5,654 bases of DNA from Caldifarciminota bacterium (GTDB lineage: Bacteria; Hydrothermota; Tepidihabitantia; Tepidihabitantales; Tepidihabitantaceae), in NCBI GenBank assembly GCA_011049385.1, contig DSBX01000343.1:1-5654 (forward strand). Reading direction: 5' to 3'. Shown piece by piece: positions 1-5,633 of this stretch (position 1 is the first letter of the stretch; every line of letters starts with the position of its first letter). The notes below the pieces were generated by a model. It was not told where the DNA came from and made no database searches. It saw only the letters and a program-made list of their open reading frames with translations. The translations under genes and the position numbers were made by a program.

Positions 1-786
1 AAACCGGACCGCGATGTCGTCGCGGTGCGGCCCGACAACCGGGTACCCGGTCTCGCGCGCCCGGCGGCGGCTTGCGGCCAGCCGCTCCCGCATCCGGGCC
101 GCGGTCAGGCTCTCTTCGCCCGCCGGCGAACCCCGGAACCGGAACGAAACCGGCCCGCCCACCAGCCCGAGCGCCAACTCCGCCGCCCGGCCGAGCAGGC
201 CCGAAGCCACGTCCGCCCGACGCCGGGCCAGCACCTCGCCGTTGCGCGCCACCTCCGCCTCCCAGGCCTCGAGTTGGTCCTCGGCCGCCCCGACGGTAAG
301 CAGCCTGCCATACTGGACGAGCGCCCGCCGGTAGTCATTGAGCGCACCGATGTGCTCCCGGTCCACCTTCGCCGCCGCCATGTCCAGGTACTCGCGCCGG
401 CGGCCGGGTGAGCCGGAAACCAGCTCCACGTCGCCGAGCAAGAGCGGCACCACCGCCAGCCAGCCGAAGAACTCCGACAGCCGGGTGAAGCGACGACCGT
501 CCAGCTCGAACCGTTTCTGGCGGCCGTCGAACTCGATCCGGCCGGTCCGGCCCCGCTCGTCGGAGGCCGCGACCGAGAGCAGGAGCTGGTCCCCGGCCAG
601 GTTCAACAGCTCCCCGTCGCGCCGGGTTCGGAAGGAGCGACCGGTCGCGACGTAGTGAACCGCCTCGAGCAGGCTCGTCTTGCCCGAACCATTGGGCCCG
701 AACAGGTAGTTCTCACCAGGCTCGAACTCAAGCGTCGTATCGCCGATGGCGCGGAAGCCTCGGACCTGGAGAGAAGTAATTGCCAC
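1..786 (-). CDS. recF: RecF, DNA replication/repair ATPase (N-terminal 262 residues; C-terminus cut by window edge)
   Basis: RecF is an SMC/ABC-type ATPase that binds gapped DNA and, with RecO and RecR, helps load RecA in the cytoplasm. The reading frame is open from GTG at 786 to base 1. It starts MAITSLQVRGFRAIG, the usual RecF opening strand. Walker A is GPNGSGKT at residues 30-37, followed by LLEAVHYVATGRSFR. Further RecF landmarks are the VSGSPGRRREYLD segment (123-135) and VGPHRDDI (251-258), a RecF hallmark. The protein is normally about 350-380 aa, so the ABC signature, Walker B and D-loop lie outside the window. The start is well fixed: an in-frame TGA (792-790) lies one codon before the GTG, and there is no in-frame ATG nearby. 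No Shine-Dalgarno site is seen. One oddity is QYG at 158-160, where RecF usually has QRN. The neighbour is a divergent DUF58 gene rather than dnaN. Confidence 0.95.
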   Translation of the reverse strand, partial: MAITSLQVRGFRAIGDTTLEFEPGENYLFGPNGSGKTSLLEAVHYVATGRSFRTRRDGELLNLAGDQLLLSVAASDERGRTGRIEFDGRQKRFELDGRRFTRLSEFFGWLAVVPLLLGDVELVSGSPGRRREYLDMAAAKVDREHIGALNDYRRALVQYGRLLTVGAAEDQLEAWEAEVARNGEVLARRRADVASGLLGRAAELALGLVGGPVSFRFRGSPAGEESLTAARMRERLAASRRRARETGYPVVGPHRDDIAVRF

Positions 787-791
787 CGCTC

Positions 792-820
792 AATGTAGCC
801 GGGAAATGCACCATCGTCAA
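792..820 (-). promoter_or_regulatory. Predicted sigma70-type promoter of recF, probably leaderless
   Basis: Reading the minus strand, TTGACG (820-815) is followed by a 17-bp spacer and TACATT (797-792). The -35 box matches the consensus at 5 of 6 bases and the -10 box at 4 of 6. Only 5 nt separate the -10 box from the recF GTG at 786. Transcription starting 6-8 nt after the -10 box would therefore begin at or next to the start codon, which agrees with the missing Shine-Dalgarno site. Predicted from sequence only. Confidence 0.6.
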
Positions 821-830
821 CGCCTGCCGG

Positions 831-858
831 TTGAGTCCCGGCCCGCGGCGGCTAGACT
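831..858 (+). promoter_or_regulatory. Predicted sigma70-type promoter of the DUF58-BatA operon, probably leaderless
   Basis: TTGAGT (831-836), a 16-bp spacer and TAGACT (853-858) form a fair sigma70-like promoter, with 4 of 6 matches in each box. The GTG start at 864 follows the -10 box after 5 nt, the same distance as in the divergent recF promoter. The two -35 boxes are back to back, 10 bp apart (821-830), so binding of polymerase or a regulator at one could affect the other. Predicted from sequence only. Confidence 0.5.
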
Positions 859-863
859 GGTGT

Positions 864-1769
864 GTGCCAGTAACCCGACCGGACGCCCGGCGCCTGCTCG
901 ACCCCGAAGTCGTCGCCGGCCTGCGCTCGATGGACCTGCGGGCGCGGCTGGTCGTCGAAGGCTTCCTCGCCGGCCTGCATCGCTCGCCCTACCGCGGCTT
1001 CTCGGTCGAGTTCGCCGAGCACCGCCAGTACATGCCCGGCGACGAAATCCGCCGCATCGACTGGCGCGTCTACGGCAAGACCGACCGCTACTACATCCGC
1101 GAATACGAAGAGGAAACCAACCTCCGCGCCCAACTCATCCTCGACATCTCCGGTTCGATGGGCTACCGCGGCGCCGGGGTCAGCAAGCTCCAGTACGGCA
1201 CGCACCTTGCCGCCGCCCTCGCCTACCTCCTCATCCACCAGAAGGACTCGGTCGGCCTCGCGGTCTTCGACGACCGGGTGCGAAGCTACATTCCGGCCCG
1301 CAGTTCGCCCGGGCATCTGAACGTCCTGCTCGAGCGGCTCGCCCGCCTCTCCCCGGGCGGCGACACCAGCCTCGCCGCGACCTTCCACGAACTCGCCGAG
1401 CGCATCCGGCGCCGCGGGCTCATCATCATCGTCTCCGACCTCTGGGACGAGCCGGCCGAAGTCCTCACCGCGCTCCGGCACTTCCGCCACCGCCGCCACG
1501 AGGTCATCGTCTTCCACGTCCTCGACCGCTCCGAGCTCGAGCTCTCCTTCCGCGGACCGGTCCGGCTTCACGACCTCGAGACCGGCCGGGAAATGACGGT
1601 GGACGCGGCGCAGGCCGGCCGCCGCTACCGAACCTCGACCCGGACGTTCTTCGAGCGCTTCGAGCGCGGCTGTCACGAAGCCCGCATTGACTACCACCTG
1701 CTGACCACAGACCAACCCTACGACCGGGCCCTGTTCGCCTACCTCAACCGCCGCAGCAACCTCAAGTAG
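864..1769 (+). CDS. DUF58 domain protein with VWA-like fold (301 aa)
   Basis: This is a soluble DUF58 protein of normal length for the short form. The DUF58 signature runs over residues 47-84: SVEFAEHRQYMPGDEIRRID, then DW and a segment ending in IREYEEE. A VWA-like metal-site motif, DISGSM (D94, S96, S98), follows, with GGDTS at 165-169 and VSDLWDE at 190-196 as the likely second and third metal-site loops. No signal peptide or membrane segment is seen. DUF58 proteins usually sit in operons with MoxR AAA+ ATPases and BatA/VWA membrane proteins and are thought to act in complex assembly or envelope stress. The exact role here is not known. I chose GTG 864 because it lies 5 nt after a -10 box. 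A longer version from ATG 780 would add 28 residues that do not look conserved, run through both promoters and overlap recF. The next gene starts 1 nt after the stop, so the two are probably coupled in translation. Confidence 0.92.
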   Translation: MPVTRPDARRLLDPEVVAGLRSMDLRARLVVEGFLAGLHRSPYRGFSVEFAEHRQYMPGDEIRRIDWRVYGKTDRYYIREYEEETNLRAQLILDISGSMGYRGAGVSKLQYGTHLAAALAYLLIHQKDSVGLAVFDDRVRSYIPARSSPGHLNVLLERLARLSPGGDTSLAATFHELAERIRRRGLIIIVSDLWDEPAEVLTALRHFRHRRHEVIVFHVLDRSELELSFRGPVRLHDLETGREMTVDAAQAGRRYRTSTRTFFERFERGCHEARIDYHLLTTDQPYDRALFAYLNRRSNLK

Positions 1770-1770
1770 A

Positions 1771-3702
1771 ATGCTCGGTTTCGGCCTGCCCGCACTCCTG
1801 CCGCTCGCATTCCTCGCGGCCCTGCCGGTGGTCATCCACCTCGTCTCGCGGGCCCGCCTGCGCCGACTCGATTTCCCTTCCCTGCGCCTGCTCGAACACC
1901 TCAAGCGCGAACGGGTCGCCCTGTCCCGGCTCAAAGAAATCCTGCTCCTCATCCTGCGCACCCTGGCCCTGCTCGCCCTGCTCCTCGCCCTGGCCCGGCC
2001 CTGGCTCCGCTCCGGGTCCGGGGCGGCCGGCCCGACCGACCTCGTCCTGCTCGTGGACGACTCCTACAGCATGCAGTACGGCTCGACCTGGCCCCGCGCC
2101 TGCTCCCTTGCCCGCAAACTCCTCCGGACCTCGCCGCCGGACGCCCGGACCGTCATCCTCACCGCCTCGGGGCCGGACCGGCCCGCACGCACGCTCGCGC
2201 CCGGCCCCGCGACCGTGCTCCTCGACACGCTCCGTCCCTCCTGGACCGACGCCCGCATCGTCGAAGCCCTGCCCCGGGCGGTGCGGGTCGCCGACTCGCT
2301 CGGTGCGCGGCTCGTCCTGCTGACCGACCTCCAGCACCGCTCGCTCACCGGCAACTGGACCGTGACCGAAGGACGTGATGTGCTCATCCTCAACGCCGGT
2401 GCCCAAAGGCCGGACAACCTCGCGGTCACCGGCCTCGAACTCGCCCGGCCGGTCGCGATTCTCGACCGCGAGACCGCGGTCCGAATCGAACTCGCCAACC
2501 ACGGCCCGGACCCCGCGGTTGCCTCCCTCGAACTCGAAACCGACGGTCGGCCCCTCGCCGGGACGCAAACAACCATCAACCTGCCCGCCCGCCGGTCCAG
2601 CGTACTCAACCTCGACATCCGCTTCCCCCGACCCGGGCCGACCGTGCTCTCCGCGCAACTGCGCTCCGCCTCGGACTCACTGCCCGCGGACAACACCCGC
2701 CACCTCGCGGTGGATGTGCGCACCGAACTCAGAGTCCTCCTGCTCGGCTCCGCGCGAGTGCCCAGCCGCTACGCCGCGGCGGCGCTCCTCGCCGACCGGG
2801 CCGGGGCCATCACTCTCACCGAATCCCCGGACGGACGGCTCGACCGCCACGACCTGCGCGACTACGACGCGGTCGTCGCGCTCGATGCGCTCGCACTCAC
2901 CGACGCGGACTGGACCCGCCTCCTCTTCGGCCTCACCGGCGGCACCGGCCTCGTGTTGATGGCCAGCCCGACGACCGCGGTCCCGGCCGCGCTGGCCGGT
3001 TTCGCCCGCAGTCAAGGCATCCTCCGCCCGTCCGGCTTCCTCGCCGTGACCGAGGCGGACTCACTGCACCCGCTCTTCACCGGCATTGACCCCGGCCTCT
3101 GGCAGACCCCGCGCATCACCGCCGCGGCCCGGCTCCGACCCGACTCCGCTCGCGTCCTCGCCCGCTTCGGCGACGGCAACCCCTTCCTGCTCGAAGCCGC
3201 GGCAGGCCGGGTCCTGCTCTGGGCGACCGGCCCGGCCCCGGAATTCACCGACCTCGTGCGCCGCGCCGCGTTCGTGCCCCTGCTCGTCTCCTCGGTCGAA
3301 CACGTCGCGCTCGGCGGCAGGGTCCGCTCCGCGCACGTCGGCGACACGCTCCGTTTCCCGACCGGCTCCTCGGTCGGCGATGCCCTGCTCGCCACGCCCG
3401 ACCGCCGGATGATGGTCGAACCACGCCGACACCAGGGAGAAATGGTCTACGAACGCACGGACACGCGCCGGCCCGGCGCCTACCGGCTCACCGCCGCGCT
3501 CACCGACGAAACGGTCGCGCTGGCCGCGGTCAACATCCGTCCCGGGGAAAGTGACCTCGAACGCATCCGGCCCGACGCCCTGCCGCCGAACGTCCGCGTC
3601 GCCGACGACTACGACGGCGGCCGGGACCTCACCCAGCTCCTCCTCTTCCTCGCCGCGGGCGCGTTCGCGGCCGAGTTGCTGCTCCTGCTCCTGCTGTTCT
3701 GA
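1771..3702 (+). CDS. BatA-type membrane protein with VWA domain and GATase1-like region (643 aa)
   Basis: The N-terminus is a BatA (aerotolerance regulator N-terminal) module: membrane segment about 5-24, the conserved RRLDFPSLRLLEHLKRE stretch (31-47), and a second membrane segment about 57-77. A short VWA domain follows with a full DxSxS metal motif (D96, S98, S100 in VDDSYSM) and TD at 185-186. Residues about 215-315 look like a beta-rich Ig/CARDB-type domain. Residues about 318-500 (RVLLLGSARVPSRY, then DYDAVVALDAL and GGTGLVLMAS) resemble the glutamine amidotransferase-like fold seen in such proteins. The protein has one cysteine (C111), in the VWA part, so that region cannot be an active cysteine amidotransferase. 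A final membrane segment (about 621-643) ends the chain with almost no tail. The bulk between 78 and 620 would lie on one side of the membrane, probably outside. It is likely the membrane partner of the upstream DUF58 protein. The domain limits in the middle are approximate. Confidence 0.87.
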   Translation: MLGFGLPALLPLAFLAALPVVIHLVSRARLRRLDFPSLRLLEHLKRERVALSRLKEILLLILRTLALLALLLALARPWLRSGSGAAGPTDLVLLVDDSYSMQYGSTWPRACSLARKLLRTSPPDARTVILTASGPDRPARTLAPGPATVLLDTLRPSWTDARIVEALPRAVRVADSLGARLVLLTDLQHRSLTGNWTVTEGRDVLILNAGAQRPDNLAVTGLELARPVAILDRETAVRIELANHGPDPAVASLELETDGRPLAGTQTTINLPARRSSVLNLDIRFPRPGPTVLSAQLRSASDSLPADNTRHLAVDVRTELRVLLLGSARVPSRYAAAALLADRAGAITLTESPDGRLDRHDLRDYDAVVALDALALTDADWTRLLFGLTGGTGLVLMASPTTAVPAALAGFARSQGILRPSGFLAVTEADSLHPLFTGIDPGLWQTPRITAAARLRPDSARVLARFGDGNPFLLEAAAGRVLLWATGPAPEFTDLVRRAAFVPLLVSSVEHVALGGRVRSAHVGDTLRFPTGSSVGDALLATPDRRMMVEPRRHQGEMVYERTDTRRPGAYRLTAALTDETVALAAVNIRPGESDLERIRPDALPPNVRVADDYDGGRDLTQLLLFLAAGAFAAELLLLLLLF

Positions 3703-3713
3703 CCCGGCGCGGA

Positions 3714-4085
3714 CTAGAGCACCATCCCGGTGTGCAGGTAGCTCACGTACCGGTTGAAGATCGTCTCGTCCTCGAGAATCGCCACCCGGCTGACCAGCCC
3801 GACCTCGCCCTCCTGCACGACCTTGAGCCCGTAGGCCTGGTGGCCCGGCTCGCGAACGATGAAGCCCAGCTCGTAGACCTCCTCGGTCTTCCGATAGCCC
3901 CGGCCGGTGACGCTCTCCATGAACCAGGCGACATTATCGGCAAGCACCGCCAGCGCGGCCATCGCCTGCATCGGATTCAACAGCGGCACGCGGACAACCT
4001 CGCCCCCGGTCGCACGCGAATCTATGACCTCGGCGCGAGCGACATCGAAGTACTGCTTGACCGTCTCCAGCGTATCCGATTCCAT
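3714..4085 (-). CDS. Hypothetical protein, 123 aa, family not recognised
   Basis: I do not recognise the family. The protein is probably cytoplasmic: no signal peptide, no convincing membrane segment, no cysteine. The first half looks helical (ETVKQYFDVARAEVIDSRAT; then NPMQAMAALAVLADNVAWFM, residues 37-56). The second half is rich in predicted strands: YELGFIVREPG, AYGLKVVQEGEVGLVSRVAI, then TIFNRYVSYLHTG near the end. It could be a small alpha/beta ligand-binding or regulatory protein, but that is only a guess. Support for a real gene is a good promoter ending 6 nt before the ATG, a protein-like composition, and a tight fit between neighbours: 11 bp from the convergent BatA-type gene and 41 bp from the stop of the M20 gene upstream on the same strand. 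There is no Shine-Dalgarno site, consistent with a leaderless transcript. Read-through from the M20 gene is also possible. Confidence 0.8.
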   Translation of the reverse strand: MESDTLETVKQYFDVARAEVIDSRATGGEVVRVPLLNPMQAMAALAVLADNVAWFMESVTGRGYRKTEEVYELGFIVREPGHQAYGLKVVQEGEVGLVSRVAILEDETIFNRYVSYLHTGMVL

Positions 4086-4091
4086 GGGGAC

Positions 4092-4119
4092 AGCCTAGCC
4101 CGGTCTGCCCCCCTGTCAA
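4092..4119 (-). promoter_or_regulatory. Predicted strong promoter of the 123-aa gene, probably leaderless
   Basis: On the minus strand a perfect -35 box TTGACA (4119-4114) is followed by a 16-bp spacer and TAGGCT (4097-4092), a TANNNT-type -10 box. The ATG at 4085 comes 6 nt later. The whole promoter fits in the 41-bp gap after the M20 stop codon, so the small gene can be expressed separately from the M20 gene. The short arms GACAG and CTGTC flank the spacer and -10 region as a weak inverted repeat. Predicted from sequence only. Confidence 0.6.
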
Positions 4120-4126
4120 GCCCGGC

Positions 4127-5371
4127 TCAAGGCAGTTTCTGGCCGAAAAGGTGAGCGTAGACCAGCGCGTCTTCGCGCATACTGGCGATGATGCAGAACT
4201 CGTTCGGCTGGTGCGCCGAGCCGGTCGCACGGCCCCAAACCACGGTCGCAATCCCCAGTCGCCGGAAGAACGAAGCGACCGTCCCGCCGCCGATGCCGGC
4301 CGGCTTCGCCTTGCGGCCCAACACCTCGCGCACCGCCCGGGCCAGCATCCGGACCACCGGCGCGTCGGCCGGGGTCGGCGGCGGCGCCTGCAGCCACTGC
4401 GTCTGCGCCAGCTCGACCTTCACCCCGAACTCGCCTGCAACCCGCTCCGCGCTCTCCTTCATCACCGCCAGCACCTCCTCCAGCCGGTACTGGGGCAGGA
4501 CCCGGCAGTCGAAATGGAACACATCCTCGCCCGGAATCGTGTTCACGTTCGGCACGTTCGCCTCCTTCCGGGTCGGCTCGAAAGTGGACTCGGGTGGAGA
4601 ATACAGAGAGTCGGCATCGGTGAACCGCTCGTGCAGGGCTCGGTCCACCGCCAGCACCGTCGCCGCGCCGGCCCGGTGGGCATTGCGACCCAGCGCCGGC
4701 GTCGAAGCGTGCGCCTGTGCGCCCAACACCCGGAACCGCACCCAGGCGATGGACTTCTCCGCGACCTCCAGCATCGTGCCCTCGGCGTTGCCCGCATCCG
4801 GTACCACGACCAGATCATCGGGCCGGCACAATTCCTGGTTCGCCAGCAACCAGTCCGCGCCGAACTTCGACCCCACCTCCTCATCCGCGACCAGCATCAA
4901 CGCCACGTCGAAGGCGGGCTTGAGCCCGAGCTCCACCATCACCCGCGCCGCAAAACACGAAGCCACCAGCTCCTGCTGATTATCCTCCACCCCGCGGCCA
5001 TAGATACGGCCATCCCGGACCACGGCCTTGAAAGGGTCGGTCTCCCACAACTCGCGCGGCCCGGCCGGCACCACGTCCAGGTGCGTCATCACCCACAGAG
5101 TCCGAGACCGGTCCTGCCCGCCCAGCCGCGCCACCAGGCTCGGCCGGTAGCCACACGGCGCGGCCGGGTCCGGGGCCCGAAACTCGGTCACCTGAAGCCC
5201 CCAACCCGCAAGCATCGGCCGCAGGAACTCCACCCGGTCCCGCTCGCCCTCACCGCCGTAAGCCGGGCTCAACGCCGGTCGGGCCACCAGCTCCTCCTGC
5301 AGACGCACCATCTCCGGCTCCAACTTGGCCAACCGACGGCTGATACGCTCCAGCACCTCACGACTCCACAT
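4127..5371 (-). CDS. M20-family zinc metallo-hydrolase (peptidase/deacylase, ArgE/DapE-like), 414 aa
   Basis: This is a complete M20 hydrolase, predicted to use two metal ions to cleave an amide bond in the cytoplasm. Catalytic and metal residues are all visible: H97 and D99 in THLDVVP, bridging D130 in YGRGVEDNQ, catalytic E164 and ligand E165 in ADEEVGSKFG, D192 in VVPDAGN, and H387 in GSAHQPNE. The dimerisation domain (about 206-315) includes H221 (AHASTP) and ends near R290 (FDCRVLP). The GIGGGT loop is at 359-364. Motifs such as STFEPTRKEANVPNVNTIPG (262-281) and QAPPPTPAD (328-336) match the M20 subgroup common in archaea and thermophiles, often annotated loosely as ArgE, DapE or just M20 metallo-hydrolase. 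The true substrate cannot be read from the sequence. I chose ATG 5371 for its AAAGGAG site 8 nt upstream. A longer frame to 5584 exists, but the extra 71 residues are rich in C and S, unlike an M20 N-terminus, and span the promoter. Confidence 0.95.
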   Translation of the reverse strand: MWSREVLERISRRLAKLEPEMVRLQEELVARPALSPAYGGEGERDRVEFLRPMLAGWGLQVTEFRAPDPAAPCGYRPSLVARLGGQDRSRTLWVMTHLDVVPAGPRELWETDPFKAVVRDGRIYGRGVEDNQQELVASCFAARVMVELGLKPAFDVALMLVADEEVGSKFGADWLLANQELCRPDDLVVVPDAGNAEGTMLEVAEKSIAWVRFRVLGAQAHASTPALGRNAHRAGAATVLAVDRALHERFTDADSLYSPPESTFEPTRKEANVPNVNTIPGEDVFHFDCRVLPQYRLEEVLAVMKESAERVAGEFGVKVELAQTQWLQAPPPTPADAPVVRMLARAVREVLGRKAKPAGIGGGTVASFFRRLGIATVVWGRATGSAHQPNEFCIIASMREDALVYAHLFGQKLP

Positions 5372-5379
5372 CGTCAAGA

Positions 5380-5386
5380 CTCCTTT
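5380..5386 (-). promoter_or_regulatory. Ribosome binding site of the M20 gene
   Basis: AAAGGAG on the minus strand lies 8 nt before the ATG at 5371. It is the only clear Shine-Dalgarno site seen in front of a gene in this window. It decides the start against the longer open frame that reaches 5584. Confidence 0.8.
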
Positions 5387-5424
5387 CCGGTCACAAACGG
5401 ACGCTCGACAGACACCATCGCCCG

Positions 5425-5452
5425 ATGATACCGCCCGCGCCCAGACAATCAA
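5425..5452 (-). promoter_or_regulatory. Predicted sigma70-type promoter of the M20 gene
   Basis: On the minus strand TTGATT (5452-5447), a 16-bp spacer and TATCAT (5430-5425) form a fair promoter. Transcription would start near 5418 and give a leader of about 47 nt that carries the AAAGGAG site. The -35 box overlaps the end of one copy of the 14-bp direct repeat (5449-5462), so a factor bound there could block or recruit polymerase. Predicted from sequence only. Confidence 0.5.
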
Positions 5453-5462
5453 CAGCCCCGCA
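5449..5462. repeat. 14-bp direct repeat, copy 1 (overlaps M20 -35 box)
   Basis: TCAACAGCCCCGCA occurs here and again, without mismatch, at 5548-5561, 99 bp away. This copy covers four of the six bases of the predicted -35 box (5447-5452). It also overlaps a small CCCC-GCA-GGGG stem at 5456-5466 that the second copy lacks. A 14-base exact match within about 280 bp is unlikely by chance, although GC-rich sequence raises the odds. Confidence 0.6.
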
Positions 5463-5547
5463 GGGGTGGACAAGATGGCCATACACGCGAATTGTACGCA
5501 AGACGCGCACCAACCCGCCGGTACTCGCGAAGATACAGAACTCGGTT

Positions 5548-5561
5548 TCAACAGCCCCGCA
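5548..5561. repeat. 14-bp direct repeat, copy 2
   Basis: Second perfect copy of TCAACAGCCCCGCA, in the same orientation. The flanking bases differ on both sides from copy 1, so the repeat unit is exactly 14 bp. Possible reasons are paired binding sites for a regulator or the remnant of a small duplication. Confidence 0.6.
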
Positions 5562-5584
5562 CTCCCCGAATTTCGGCAGGCCAA

Positions 5585-5602
5585 GGTGTGTAATTACGCA
5601 CC
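5585..5602. promoter_or_regulatory. 18-bp near-perfect palindrome, possible operator
   Basis: GGTGTGTAATTACGCACC reads the same on both strands except for one mismatched pair (T5589 against G5598). The core GTAATTAC is fully symmetric. An AT-rich centre with GC-rich arms and even length fits the binding site of a dimeric helix-turn-helix regulator. No T-run follows, so it does not look like a terminator. I cannot name the regulator. Confidence 0.45.
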
Positions 5603-5606
5603 ATTG

Positions 5607-5633
5607 CCGGTTTCCGCGATTCGCCGTAACCGG
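5607..5633. repeat. 27-bp imperfect inverted repeat
   Basis: Two 13-bp arms (5607-5619 and 5621-5633) flank a single central base at 5620. The outer six pairs are perfect (CCGGTT with AACCGG) and 11 of 13 pairs match in all. It starts 4 bp after the 18-bp palindrome. It could be a second operator or a hairpin-forming intergenic repeat unit. There is no T-run on either side, which argues against a Rho-independent terminator. Confidence 0.4.

Noticed and set aside
780..863. Upstream ATG start for the DUF58 gene
   Set aside because: The added 28 residues do not resemble a DUF58 N-terminus, the stretch carries both divergent promoters, and it would overlap the recF start. GTG 864 fits the promoter spacing.
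852..1961. A 369-codon open frame on the minus strand opposite the DUF58 gene
   Set aside because: It is the shadow of a GC-rich gene. The composition is odd (long runs of V, E, A, R), there are no known motifs, and it crosses the end of one gene and the start of the next. The plus strand encodes clear DUF58 and BatA motifs.
3703..3713. Terminator between the convergent BatA-type gene and the 123-aa gene
   Set aside because: The gap is only 11 bp, with no hairpin and T-run visible on either strand.
4151..5428. A 425-codon open frame on the plus strand opposite the M20 gene
   Set aside because: It is very rich in R, H, P and Q with no recognisable domain, and lies antisense to a gene with all M20 catalytic residues.
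5372..5584. Longer N-terminus for the M20 protein
   Set aside because: The 71 extra residues are rich in C and S, unlike M20 proteins, and the extension runs through the predicted promoter. The AAAGGAG site supports ATG 5371.
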